A stretch of DNA of 64,000 nt from Pseudomonas sp. RC10 (GCF_038397775.1 NZ_CP151650.1:2046001-2110000), one strand, 5' to 3'. Shown: positions 52,589 to 60,780, counted from the first letter of the stretch. A program made the numbers and translations. The notes: generated from the letters alone by a model not told the origin.

Positions 52589-53599
52589 TTAGCGCGCAGC
52601 CTGGGAATCGGTTTTCTCGGCAGCCTGCTCGGCGGCGAGGCGGATGGCGTTGAAGCCAGGATCGAAGCCGTTGGAGACATCGACGTGCTTATTCAGAATG
52701 CCTTCGCGCTCATAGATGTTGGCGGTGTTTTGCAGGCCCTTGATCACGCTGTCATCAATGCTGACGCGCTCCATTTTGGTGTCTTGATTGACGGCCAAAT
52801 GTACTTCCACGGGCAGGCCGGTGACCTTGGTCTGGGCGGCTGCGTATTCCTTGGGATGGGCGTTGACCCAGCGGTAGGCGCGGTCCAGACGCACGACGAA
52901 ATCGTCCAGTTGTGCGCGTTTCTCGCTGATCGCCTTGCTGGTGGCGGCGAGGTAGGAATGGTTGGTCAGCAGGTCCGGGCCGTTGGGCAGGATGCGCGCG
53001 CCGCTCTGGGTGGCGACCGTGGTGTACGGCGCCCAAGTGGCCCATGCGTCAGCGTCGCCGTTGTCGAGGATCAGCCGCGATTCGCTCGGCAGCAGGAAGA
53101 CAAATTTGACGTCGCTGGTTTTCAGGCCCGCTTCGTTGAGCGCGCGAATGGCCAGGTAATGCCCGATCGAACCGCGCCCGGTTACGATGCGCTTGCCCTT
53201 GAGGTCGGCGACGGATTTGACCGGCGAGTCGTTACGCACGATCAACGCCGTGGTGTAGCGGCCGTCGACGTGGGTGATGCTGATCACCTTCAACGGCCCC
53301 CCTGCGCCGAGTGCGAAGACATACGGCGCATCGCCCAGCGCACCCACGTCCACCGCGCCCGCATTCAGCGCTTCACCCAAGGGCGAGGCGGACGGGAATT
53401 CGGAGAATTTGATGTCGTAGGGCACGTCTTTCAGCTCGCCGGAGACCTCCAGCAGCACCTTCAATGCCGATTTCTGATTGGCGACCAAGAGCGGTTGCAA
53501 GGCTTCAGCAGCCTGGCTGTATTGGCCGAACGACAGCGTCAGCAGGGCGCCCAACAGGAGCTTTTTGACGCGCAGCGATTTGAGAATAGGGGCGGACAT
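52589..53599 (-). CDS. Sulfonate-type ABC transporter substrate-binding protein 2
   Basis: The 336-residue protein has a signal peptide (cleavage near YSQAAEA) and an SsuA-like fold: LLVANQKSALKVLLEVSGEL, EFPSASPLGEALNAGAVDVG, ALGDAPYVFALGAGGPLKVI, SVADLKGKRIVTGRGSIGHY and DADAWATWAPYTTVA. It is the first gene of a three-gene operon with the DmoA-like and SfnB-like enzymes. No ABC permease or ATPase is adjacent. It is distinct from the binding proteins at 46067 and 59649 and belongs to the same family, so three related receptors serve this block. Confidence 0.92.
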   Translation of the reverse strand: MSAPILKSLRVKKLLLGALLTLSFGQYSQAAEALQPLLVANQKSALKVLLEVSGELKDVPYDIKFSEFPSASPLGEALNAGAVDVGALGDAPYVFALGAGGPLKVISITHVDGRYTTALIVRNDSPVKSVADLKGKRIVTGRGSIGHYLAIRALNEAGLKTSDVKFVFLLPSESRLILDNGDADAWATWAPYTTVATQSGARILPNGPDLLTNHSYLAATSKAISEKRAQLDDFVVRLDRAYRWVNAHPKEYAAAQTKVTGLPVEVHLAVNQDTKMERVSIDDSVIKGLQNTANIYEREGILNKHVDVSNGFDPGFNAIRLAAEQAAEKTDSQAAR

Positions 53600-53936
53600 G
53601 AAGCGTGTCTCCAGGCTCGGAAAAAAGTTTGAGCCTCCGCTTGGAAAGGGGTCGGCTTTAAGGGTTATGACCTTAAGCCTATAAGAAACGCATTAGAAGT
53701 ATTTTTTGGTTATATGCTAATTATGTAGTTGGTTAATTTTGGTGGTTTTTAATATTAATTTATTGCATTTAGTGGCTTGAAGGACATACGCCCTCATGAT
53801 CGTACCCACGCTCTGATTGGGTATGCAGTTCCGAACGCTCCGCATCCAGCGCTTGGCGACGCGGAGCGTCGGATGGAGGTATTCCCACGCAGAGCGTGGG
53901 AACGATCATCAAGAGGTGTCAGATCAGGAGGGGCAG
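53600..53936. promoter_or_regulatory. Sulfur-operon promoter gap with palindromic element
   Basis: 337 bp. The part at 53676-53766 is strongly AT-rich (CCTATAAGAAACGCATT, TTATATGCTAATTATG) and carries the likely regulatory site and promoter for the minus-strand operon starting at 53599. The remainder is the 114-bp repeat at 53796-53909. Confidence 0.55.
53796..53909. repeat. 114-bp mosaic palindromic element
   Basis: The outer arms are nearly perfect inverted copies (ATGATCGTACCCACGCTCTG against ATGATCGTTCCCACGCTCTG on the other strand). Inside is a second inverted pair (CGACGCTCCGCGTC/GACGCGGAGCGTCG type). It is a MITE-like or BIME-like intergenic element; a decayed copy lies at 33501-33610. 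Confidence 0.88.
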
Positions 53937-55517
53937 TCAAATCACATTAAACCCATGCGTCCCATCCCGACCCAACTGCTCCACCAGTCCGAATTCCCAA
54001 TCCAGGTAGGCTTGCATCGCTTCACGCGGCGCGTCGGTGCCTTCATAGGGGCGGCGATAGCGGTCGATGCGGGGGGAAGCGAGGTGGGTTTCACCGCTCT
54101 CCAGCTCGAAGCCGGCCTTCACCCAGCTGGCCGTCCCGTCTCTGAGCAGGAACACGGGCTTGCCGGTCAACGCTTCGACTTCCGGCACCGCCAGGCGCGC
54201 CAGCTTGCTGCTGCCACAGGTCAACACGTATTGCTCGGCAGCGGGGATTTTGCGCAGCGCGCTGGACAGGTCGGCGCGCAAGGTCCACCAGGCGCCGGGA
54301 ATGTGTTGCTTCACATAATTGGCGCTGGCGGTGAAATCCAGCACGGCGACGCTGCCGTGTGCCTGCCACTGCCGTAAGGTGTCCGGGCTGATCTCCTCGA
54401 CCTGCCACGGCGTCGGGATCGGCGCGTTCCACGGGCCTTTCTCGCTGAAGTCCTGAGGGCGCAGGTCGTCGAGCACGAACACTTCCCAACCCAGTTGCGC
54501 CAGCCACGACGCTGACATGTTCGCCCTGACGCCGTTGTCGTCGACCAGCACAATGCGCGCACCGCGCACGCTGGCGTAATGATCGGTTTCCTGTACCAAC
54601 TGGCCACCCGGCGTCGAGCGTGCGCCCGGCAAGTGCCCGGCCTCGAATTCCTCTGGCGTGCGCACGTCGAACAGGTACGTTGTGCGCGCGGCTTCGGTTT
54701 GCCACGCGTTCAGGTCAGCGCGTTTGCCGCGCTTCACGCCCGCTTTGTCGGCCACTTTGCGCGCATCCTCGCGAGCGACGGACAGCGTGTTGTCACTGAC
54801 CTCGGCAAAGCGGCGCGACTGACCGTGGTCCAGGGTTTGCCCCGCCAGTAACCAGCCGATAGTGCCGTTGCGCAGGGCTGAAACCGGGTTTGGCAAGCCT
54901 GCGTTCACCAGTGATTGCGTGCCGATGATGCTGCGCGTGCGCCCGGCGCAGTTGACGATGATGCGGGTCTTCGGGTCCGGCGCCAGTTCGCGGGCGCGCA
55001 ACACCAGCTCGGCGCCTGGAACGCTGACGCCGGTGGGAATGCTCATGGTCTGGTATTCGTCATAGCGGCGGGCATCGAGCACCACCACGTCGGCTTTGCT
55101 GTCGAGCAGGGCTTTCACTTCCTCGGCGGAGAGAGACGGCGTGTGACGATGGTGTTCGACCAGTTCGCCGAACGCTTTGCTCGGCACATTGACGTCGATG
55201 AACAGTTCGCCGCCTGCGTCGCGCCAGCCCTGCAAGCCGCCTTCCAGCAGCTTGACGTCGGTGTAGCCCAAATCCCACAAGCGGGTGAGGGCAGGCTGAA
55301 CCAGGCCCTCGCCGTTGTCATACAGGGTGATCGCGGTGTCGCGGCGCGGGATGCGCGACAGCACCTCCAGCTCCAGTTTCGACAGCGGGATGTTCGCCGC
55401 GAACAGGGGGTGAGCTTCGGCAAAAGGCGCTTCTTCGCGCACGTCCACCAGAGCGACTTCTTCCTTATTCAGCAGTGCGTTGCGAATGTCGGCAAATGAT
55501 CGGGTGTTTTGAGTCAT
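53937..55517 (-). CDS. Four-domain rhodanese-type sulfurtransferase
   Basis: The 526-residue protein has four rhodanese modules in tandem. The active loops read LYDNGEG (domain 1, no Cys), NCAGRTRS (domain 2, Cys), VDDNGVRA (domain 3, no Cys) and TCGSSKLA (domain 4, Cys). So two catalytic and two inactive domains alternate, as in two fused thiosulfate-sulfurtransferase-like pairs. Conserved DVR/DAR and GA/GHLPGA segments recur in each. It likely carries sulfane sulfur (persulfide or thiosulfate). It overlaps the downstream end of the thiol dioxygenase by ATGA, as PA2603 stands beside PA2602 in P. aeruginosa as I recall. Confidence 0.92.
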   Translation of the reverse strand: MTQNTRSFADIRNALLNKEEVALVDVREEAPFAEAHPLFAANIPLSKLELEVLSRIPRRDTAITLYDNGEGLVQPALTRLWDLGYTDVKLLEGGLQGWRDAGGELFIDVNVPSKAFGELVEHHRHTPSLSAEEVKALLDSKADVVVLDARRYDEYQTMSIPTGVSVPGAELVLRARELAPDPKTRIIVNCAGRTRSIIGTQSLVNAGLPNPVSALRNGTIGWLLAGQTLDHGQSRRFAEVSDNTLSVAREDARKVADKAGVKRGKRADLNAWQTEAARTTYLFDVRTPEEFEAGHLPGARSTPGGQLVQETDHYASVRGARIVLVDDNGVRANMSASWLAQLGWEVFVLDDLRPQDFSEKGPWNAPIPTPWQVEEISPDTLRQWQAHGSVAVLDFTASANYVKQHIPGAWWTLRADLSSALRKIPAAEQYVLTCGSSKLARLAVPEVEALTGKPVFLLRDGTASWVKAGFELESGETHLASPRIDRYRRPYEGTDAPREAMQAYLDWEFGLVEQLGRDGTHGFNVI

Positions 55518-56122
55518 TGGGCGTGGTTCTCTTTGGACAGGTCCCAGATGTTCGGGAGATAGGCATTCGAATAGCCGGAAATGAACAGTTTTTCGCTGCC
55601 GTCCGGTTGATAGACGGCACGCTTCACCGCGCCGATGTTGGCGCCGTAGACGTGAATGCTGATCGACACTTGATCGTCGAAGGCGTTACTGACCTGATGA
55701 ATGTCATTGCTGCGCGGAGACAGCGCTTCGACGTGGCCGGGTTCAAGGCGAATGGCCGGGCCTTCCTGTTCCAGTCGGCCTTCGGCGCTGCGGGCGAAGC
55801 CTTGTGAAAACTCTGCGCCGCGCAACATGCCGATCAGGCCCCAGACACGATGGTCGTGAATCGGCGTGGTCTGACCCGGCCCCCAGACAAAACTGACGAT
55901 GGAAAAGCGCTGGCGCGAATCGGCGTGCAGCAAAAACTGTTGGTAGCGGGTCGGATCGGGAATCGCGTATTCGTCCGGCAACCAGTCGTCGTGGCGCACG
56001 AGTTGGCCCAGCAGTTTTCCGCCACGATGCAGCAGATCGCCCTCGCGGGGATTGCTGTCGATCAGTTCGGCCAGAGCGCCAATGAATTCCCGCAGGCGTT
56101 CGGGGTGTCGGGGTTGAGTCAT
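55514..56122 (-). CDS. Gln-type thiol dioxygenase (3-mercaptopropionate dioxygenase-like)
   Basis: The 202-residue cupin iron enzyme adds oxygen to a small thiol to form a sulfinate. The iron histidines are His89 and His91 (TTPIHDHRVWG) and His142 (DIHQVSNAF), and Gln62 (RYQQFLLH) stands at the position that distinguishes Gln-type bacterial 3-mercaptopropionate dioxygenases from Arg-type cysteine dioxygenases. Numbering and sequence correspond to P. aeruginosa PA2602 as I remember it. It is the first gene of the operon with the rhodanese; the divergent LysR gene probably controls it. Cysteine may be a slower substrate. Confidence 0.93.
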   Translation of the reverse strand: MTQPRHPERLREFIGALAELIDSNPREGDLLHRGGKLLGQLVRHDDWLPDEYAIPDPTRYQQFLLHADSRQRFSIVSFVWGPGQTTPIHDHRVWGLIGMLRGAEFSQGFARSAEGRLEQEGPAIRLEPGHVEALSPRSNDIHQVSNAFDDQVSISIHVYGANIGAVKRAVYQPDGSEKLFISGYSNAYLPNIWDLSKENHAQ

Positions 56123-56312
56123 GTGCGCTCCAGAACAGATTTGGTCAGCCAATATAAGCATAATGCGACTGTGTAATATGCTATTTATTGATGATTAGGT
56201 TATAACGAAAAAGCATTTGATAACCCCCGGGCAGGTTGTCGGGCTATCCATATGTCGCGTTTGGAATTATGCTTTTTGCCTATCTTGTCCCTATTTTTCA
56301 TGTGCGAACCGA
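56123..56312. promoter_or_regulatory. Divergent promoter between thiol dioxygenase and LysR
   Basis: 190 bp, AT-rich. It contains AATATAAGCATAATGCG and GTAATATGCTATTTATTG near the dioxygenase side, and GGTTATAACGAAAAAGCATT (TTATAA at 56200-56205) towards the LysR side. The two GCATAAT/ATATGC blocks form a loose inverted arrangement typical of LysR binding sites. Confidence 0.6.
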
Positions 56313-57218
56313 ATGAAAATTGATGATATCGATGCCTTCGTGGCGGTGATTCGCTGCCAGTCGATCAGCCACGCGGCTGAGTCGCTGGACCTGACGCAAC
56401 CCGCGATCACGCGCCGGGTACAGAATTTCGAGCAGGCCCTGGGGGTCGAGCTGTTTGACCGTAACACCAAGCCGCTGAAGCCGACGGCCATGGGCTTGCA
56501 GGTGTATCAGAAATGCCTGGCGATCCTGCGGGAAATGGATTCATTGCGTGAACTCGTCGCCAGCGACACCCCGCCCAGCGGCCTGTTGCGGCTGGGTGTG
56601 CCGCAGACCATTGGCGATGTCGTCCTGCTCGATGCCCTCAAACACTTGCGCGGACAATTTCCCGACTTGCGCGCCCAGGTCGTCACTGGTTGGGGCAGCC
56701 ATCTGATCGGCAAGATCGAAAACGGTGAGCTGGATGCCGCCGCCGCGCTGTTCCCTGCCGGCAAGATTTTCCCGGAAGGCATCATCGGTGAATCCATCGG
56801 CAAGATGGAGCTGGTAGTGGTCTGCGCCAAGGAGCGTCAGCCGAAAAAGCCGATCAAGCTGGCCGACTGTTATGACCAGGGCTTTGTGCTCAATCCGGAC
56901 GGTTGCGGTTTTCGTGCGGGGTTGCAGCGCACGCTGGCCGATCAGGGGTTGGGTCTCAAGGTCAATCTGGAAACGTTCGGCACTGAACTGCAATTGGGGC
57001 TGGTGGCCGATGGCATGGGGTTGGGGCTGGTGCCGCGTCCTTTGTTCGAACGCAGCGCGCACCACGATCAACTGGCGGTCGTGCCGCTCAAGGACTTCAA
57101 ACCGGTGATGGACCTATGGTTGATGTACCCGCGCTTCCTCGGGAATCTACAGGCACCGGTGGCCTCGTTCGGAAGTCTGGTGGCCGAAGCCTTGAAGGAG
57201 GCGCGTGAAGCGGCCTGA
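56313..57218 (+). CDS. LysR-family regulator of the sulfur block
   Basis: The 301-residue protein has an N-terminal HTH (DAFVAVIRCQSISHAAESLD, LTQPAITRRVQNFEQALG) and an effector-binding domain (LRLGVPQTIGDVVLLDALK onward). It is divergent from the dioxygenase-rhodanese operon and upstream of the class II aldolase. LysR proteins of this neighbourhood (PA2601 in P. aeruginosa) are candidates to activate the block. It resembles neither CysB (324 residues, different N-terminus) nor Cbl closely. Two alternative upstream starts exist, but 56313 gives the standard N-terminus. Confidence 0.92.
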   Translation: MKIDDIDAFVAVIRCQSISHAAESLDLTQPAITRRVQNFEQALGVELFDRNTKPLKPTAMGLQVYQKCLAILREMDSLRELVASDTPPSGLLRLGVPQTIGDVVLLDALKHLRGQFPDLRAQVVTGWGSHLIGKIENGELDAAAALFPAGKIFPEGIIGESIGKMELVVVCAKERQPKKPIKLADCYDQGFVLNPDGCGFRAGLQRTLADQGLGLKVNLETFGTELQLGLVADGMGLGLVPRPLFERSAHHDQLAVVPLKDFKPVMDLWLMYPRFLGNLQAPVASFGSLVAEALKEAREAA

Positions 57219-57342
57219 CTTCTTCGTTATAAGAAATAAAAAAACTTGATAATTAGCTTAGAAGAAAATGTGCTTTTTAAACATTTTCCAACGCGCTTAG
57301 GCTCCCTTGATACGTCTACTCAAGACCCACAGGGAGTCATGC

Positions 57343-58143
57343 ATGAGCAATGTCAGTTCTTTGCCCGTTCCAGCCAACGCCAGCAGCGTACGGGATCGGG
57401 TCAGTCCCGAAGAGTGGGAGGTGCGGGTCAAACTCGCAGCGGCCTATCGTATCGCGGCGCTCAAGCGCTGGACCGATCACATCTACACGCATTTCTCGGC
57501 ACGGGTGCCAGGGCCTGACGAGCACTTTCTGATCAATCCCTTCGGCTTGCTGTTCGACGAAATCACCGCATCGAATCTGGTGAAAGTCGACATCGACGGC
57601 ACCATCGTCGATGACCCAACAGGCCTCGGCATCAACCACGCAGGCTACGTGATCCACAGCGCCATTCACGCCGCGCGCCCGGACCTGCAAGCGGTGTTGC
57701 ATACCCACACCCGTGACGGCATTGCGGTATCAGCGCAAAAAAATGGCCTATTGCTGATCTCTCAGCACGCCTTGTCGTTCTCCGGGCGTGTGGCCTATCA
57801 CGGTTATGAAGGCATTGCGCAAGATCTGGGCGAGCGTGAGCGGCTGGTGGCGGATCTGGGCGACAAGAGCGTGATGATCCTGAGAAATCACGGCTTGCTC
57901 ACGGCGGGTATCAGCGTCGAGCACGCGTTCAAGCAACTGCACAATCTGGAATACGCTTGCAATATTCAGATTGCGGCGCAGGCAGCGGGCAACGCCGAGC
58001 TGATTTTCCCGCCAGAAGAGGTGGTGAAGAAGGTCGAGGATCAGGCCAGGGTATTCCAGGACGGGAACGGGCCCGGCGTGGCCCGGCACTGGAATGCGTT
58101 GATCCGCGAGCTGGATCGGCACGGGACGGCGTATAAGGAATAA
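57343..58143 (+). CDS. Class II aldolase/adducin family protein
   Basis: The 266-residue protein has the zinc-binding histidines in LQAVLHTHTRDGIAVS and ILRNHGLLTAG, the substrate stretch HFSARVPGPDEHFLINPFG and the family's SALSFSG-like LISQHALSFSGRVAYHGYEG. Members cleave sugar phosphates (fuculose-, ribulose-phosphate) or act as decarboxylases. The sequence fits the broad-specificity group found with sulfur metabolism genes in pseudomonads. An AT-rich gap with TTATAA at 57237-57242 precedes it. Whether it acts on a sulfonated or a phosphorylated substrate is unknown. Confidence 0.88.
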   Translation: MSNVSSLPVPANASSVRDRVSPEEWEVRVKLAAAYRIAALKRWTDHIYTHFSARVPGPDEHFLINPFGLLFDEITASNLVKVDIDGTIVDDPTGLGINHAGYVIHSAIHAARPDLQAVLHTHTRDGIAVSAQKNGLLLISQHALSFSGRVAYHGYEGIAQDLGERERLVADLGDKSVMILRNHGLLTAGISVEHAFKQLHNLEYACNIQIAAQAAGNAELIFPPEEVVKKVEDQARVFQDGNGPGVARHWNALIRELDRHGTAYKE

Positions 58144-58168
58144 GAAGGGTTCAGCGCAAAGGGTCCTC

Positions 58169-58259
58169 CTGTGGGAGCGAATTCATTCGCGAAAGGTCGT
58201 ACGGCCGATGGAAATGTGCCGAATGTACAACCCCCTCGCGAATGAATTCGCTCCCACAG
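58169..58259. repeat. REP pair, GAATTCGCTCC family
   Basis: Perfect 24-bp inverted arms 58169-58192 and 58236-58259 between the convergent aldolase and SsuD-like genes. Confidence 0.93.
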
Positions 58260-58279
58260 AGGGGTATGCGATGTGGAAC

Positions 58280-59368
58280 CTACGCCACCTTTTCCTGTTT
58301 CTCCCGCTCGCGTTTGGCCACCAGCTCGCGGGTCAGCGGGATGAGCTTCTTGCCGTAATCAATCGCGTCTTCCAGCGGATCAAACCCGCGAATCAGGAAG
58401 GTGGTAATCCCCAGATCGTAATAATCGAGCAGCGCCTCAGCGACCTGTTCGGCCGTGCCCACCAGCGAGGTCGAGTTGCCCTTGGCGCCCAGCAGCCCGG
58501 CAATCCCGGTCCACAGGCGTTTGTCCAGTCGCGCCCCTTGCGCAGCCGCCGCCAATAAGCGCTTCGAGCCTTCGTTCGCCGGTTCGCGGCGCTGAATCCC
58601 TGCCGCCTGAGCCTGCGCTTTTGCGCGTTCCAGAATGCTGTCCGCCCGCGCCCAGGCCTTTTCCTCGGTCTCGGCCAGAATCGGCCTCAGCGACAGGCTG
58701 AAACGCACCGTCCGACCGTGCTTCGCCGCCTCGGCCCGAACCTGTTTGACGATATCCCTGACCTGCTCATAGGTTTCTCCCCACAGCGCGTACACGTCGG
58801 CGTGCTTGCCTGCGACCTCGATCGCCGCCTGGGACGCACCACCGAAATACAGCGGGATGTGTGGCTGTTGTGGCGACTTGACCAGCGAATGCGCCCCCTC
58901 GAACTGGTAATACGTACCGTGATGGTCGAAGGGCTTTTCCGCTGTCCACTCCTGACGCACGACACTCAAATATTCGTCAGTGCGGGCGTAACGCTCATCC
59001 TTGCCAATGAAGCTGCCATCGGCGCGCAGCTCCTTGTCGTCGCCACCGGTGATGATGTGCACCGCCGTGCGGCCACCGTTGAACACGTCCAGCGTCGCGA
59101 ATTGTCGGGCTGCCACGGTGGGGGAGATGAAGCCTGGGCGGTGAGCGATGAGGAATTTCAGTTTCGTGGTCACGCTGGCGGCGTAGGACGCAATGAATGC
59201 GCTGTCCGGGCTGTTGGAGTGATAGGCCACGAGCGCTCTGTCAAACCCGGCGTCTTCATGGGCGCGCGCGACTTTTTCGACGTACTCCGGCTGAACGGTC
59301 TGACCGCTGCGTGGGTGAATTTCCGAGAACGGCTGGGTGGCGATGTAACCGATGAATTCGACGCTCAT
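58280..59368 (-). CDS. SsuD-like FMNH2-dependent alkanesulfonate-type monooxygenase
   Basis: The 362-residue luciferase-fold enzyme has LKFLIAHRPGFISPTVAARQ, ATLDVFNGGRTAVHIITGGD, DERYARTDEYL, PHIPLYFGGASQAAIEVAGK and NSTSLVGTAEQVAEALLDYY, all shared with SsuD. SsuD desulfonates C2-C10 sulfonates with FMNH2 and oxygen, releasing sulfite. The length is slightly below that of SsuD (about 380). It diverges from the third binding protein through an AT-rich motif region; the two probably act on the same compound. No flavin reductase gene (ssuE/msuE) is in the window. Confidence 0.92.
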   Translation of the reverse strand: MSVEFIGYIATQPFSEIHPRSGQTVQPEYVEKVARAHEDAGFDRALVAYHSNSPDSAFIASYAASVTTKLKFLIAHRPGFISPTVAARQFATLDVFNGGRTAVHIITGGDDKELRADGSFIGKDERYARTDEYLSVVRQEWTAEKPFDHHGTYYQFEGAHSLVKSPQQPHIPLYFGGASQAAIEVAGKHADVYALWGETYEQVRDIVKQVRAEAAKHGRTVRFSLSLRPILAETEEKAWARADSILERAKAQAQAAGIQRREPANEGSKRLLAAAAQGARLDKRLWTGIAGLLGAKGNSTSLVGTAEQVAEALLDYYDLGITTFLIRGFDPLEDAIDYGKKLIPLTRELVAKREREKQEKVA

Positions 59369-59648
59369 GGGCGATTCCTTATCCTTGTAGAAAAGACGGG
59401 CGCGCGTGCAATCGCGCGAGGCCAGTCAGCAACATAGGGGGAGGCGACGGCCCTGTGAAATTCGATTTGGCGCTAAGCTAATTATAAAAATAATGCATCA
59501 CTAATCTTATAAAGATCAAAAAAGCTGATTATTAGCTTATTTCCATTCGACATTTCACCCCGATTTTTTATGCGCTTACGATGACCCTCATCGGGCGGAC
59601 TTATTGGGTCCGCTTTCTTTTGAAGCTGCCGTGCAAGGATGTCATTCA
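59369..59648. promoter_or_regulatory. Divergent promoter between SsuD-like gene and binding protein 3
   Basis: 280 bp with an AT-rich centre (59465-59560). TTATAA occurs at 59482-59487 (TTATAAAAATAATGCATC) and at 59507-59512 (TTATAAAGATCAAAAAAGC), and GCTAATTATAA/TTATTAGC-type inverted segments lie around them. This is the strongest version of the motif seen in front of the other sulfur units. Confidence 0.6.
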
Positions 59649-60665
59649 ATGGGGTTTAACCGCTGGAATCTGGGCCGTCGAGGGCTCGCGTTACTGCTGT
59701 CGTGTGCCGTGCTGGCGGGGTGTGGTGACGGAGGCAACAAACCGGCGGCGGTGTCGGATGCGGTGGATTGGTCGAAGGTCAAACTGATTCTGGGGGATCA
59801 GGCAAAGGGGCTGCGCACGGTGGTCGAGGCGTCGAAGGCGTTTGCCGGCGTTCCGTATCAAGTGGAATGGGCCAACTTCCAAGGGGCTGCGCCGCTGTTC
59901 GAAGCCTTGCGCGCCGGGGCCGTGGACCTCGCACCCGCTGGCGACACCCCCGTGCTGGCCGCCGCAACGGGAGGTACGCCACTGCGCATCGTCGCCGTGC
60001 GTCGAGGCCAATCGCGCAGCATCGGGATTCTGGTCCCGCCGGATTCGGACATCAAAACCGTGGCCGACCTGAAAGGTCGCAGCGTGTCGATCTCGTCGGC
60101 CCGGGGCAGCATTTCGCAGTACCTGCTGATTCGTGCGCTTGAAAACGCCGGGGTCAAGGAATCGGACGTGAACATCGGGTTCGTCATGCCCACCGATGCG
60201 TTGTCGGCGTTCCATGCGGGCAAGATCGACGCGTGGGCGACGTTCGGCATCTATCAGGCCTTCGCGGAAGAAAACGGTGCGCGGCTGTTGTTGAGCGGGG
60301 AGGGTATCAACACCGGACTGACGTTTATCACCGCGTCGGACAAGGCGCTGGCGGACAAGGTGAAGCGCCAGGCCCTGAATGACGTGCTCCAGCGACTGGC
60401 CAAGGCGTTCGAATGGGCCAAGGCGAATCCGCAACAGTACGCGCAGGTGTTCTCGACGGCCAACAACGTGCCGTTGCCGGTGTCGCAGCGTTTGCAGAGT
60501 TGGGGCGTCGAGTCGTTGCAGCCGGTGGAGGCCTCGGATGTGACGGCGCTGCAGGGCGTCGATGATCTGTTCGTGGCGAAGAAGATCTTTCCGCAGGCGG
60601 TGCAAGTGTCAGGGCTGGTGGATCGGGAGGTGTTTCCGGATGCCCATGGCGTCTTGCTGAAGTGA
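59649..60665 (+). CDS. Sulfonate-type substrate-binding lipoprotein 3
   Basis: The 338-residue protein has a lipoprotein signal: LLLSCAVLAGCGDGG with lipobox Cys near residue 25, so it is membrane-tethered, unlike the other two binding proteins. The fold is SsuA-like: LILGDQAKGLRTVVEASKAF, EWANFQGAAPLFEALRAGAV, APAGDTPVLAAATGGTPLRI, DSDIKTVADLKGRSVSISS and KIDAWATFGIYQAFAEE. It diverges from the SsuD-like monooxygenase gene. No ABC permease or ATPase gene is adjacent. Confidence 0.92.
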   Translation: MGFNRWNLGRRGLALLLSCAVLAGCGDGGNKPAAVSDAVDWSKVKLILGDQAKGLRTVVEASKAFAGVPYQVEWANFQGAAPLFEALRAGAVDLAPAGDTPVLAAATGGTPLRIVAVRRGQSRSIGILVPPDSDIKTVADLKGRSVSISSARGSISQYLLIRALENAGVKESDVNIGFVMPTDALSAFHAGKIDAWATFGIYQAFAEENGARLLLSGEGINTGLTFITASDKALADKVKRQALNDVLQRLAKAFEWAKANPQQYAQVFSTANNVPLPVSQRLQSWGVESLQPVEASDVTALQGVDDLFVAKKIFPQAVQVSGLVDREVFPDAHGVLLK

Positions 60666-60673
60666 TGCGGAAC

Positions 60674-60764
60674 CTGTAGGACCGCGCTTGCCCGCGATTG
60701 CTGTGTGTCAAAACCATTCATATGCCTGACACAGCGCAATCGCGGGCAAGCGCGCTCCTACAAG
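60674..60764. repeat. REP pair, CGCGATTGC/GCGCTTGCCC family
   Basis: Inverted pair with cores CCGCGCTTGCCCGCGATTGC and its inexact complement, spacer about 16 bases, between the third binding protein and the 136-residue hypothetical gene. Confidence 0.85.
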
Positions 60765-60780
60765 GTACGGGAGCGGTGGC

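Noticed and set aside
55514..56122. Classical cysteine dioxygenase
   Set aside because: Gln62 and the sequence around the iron site match the Gln-type 3-mercaptopropionate dioxygenase group rather than the Arg-type cysteine dioxygenases.
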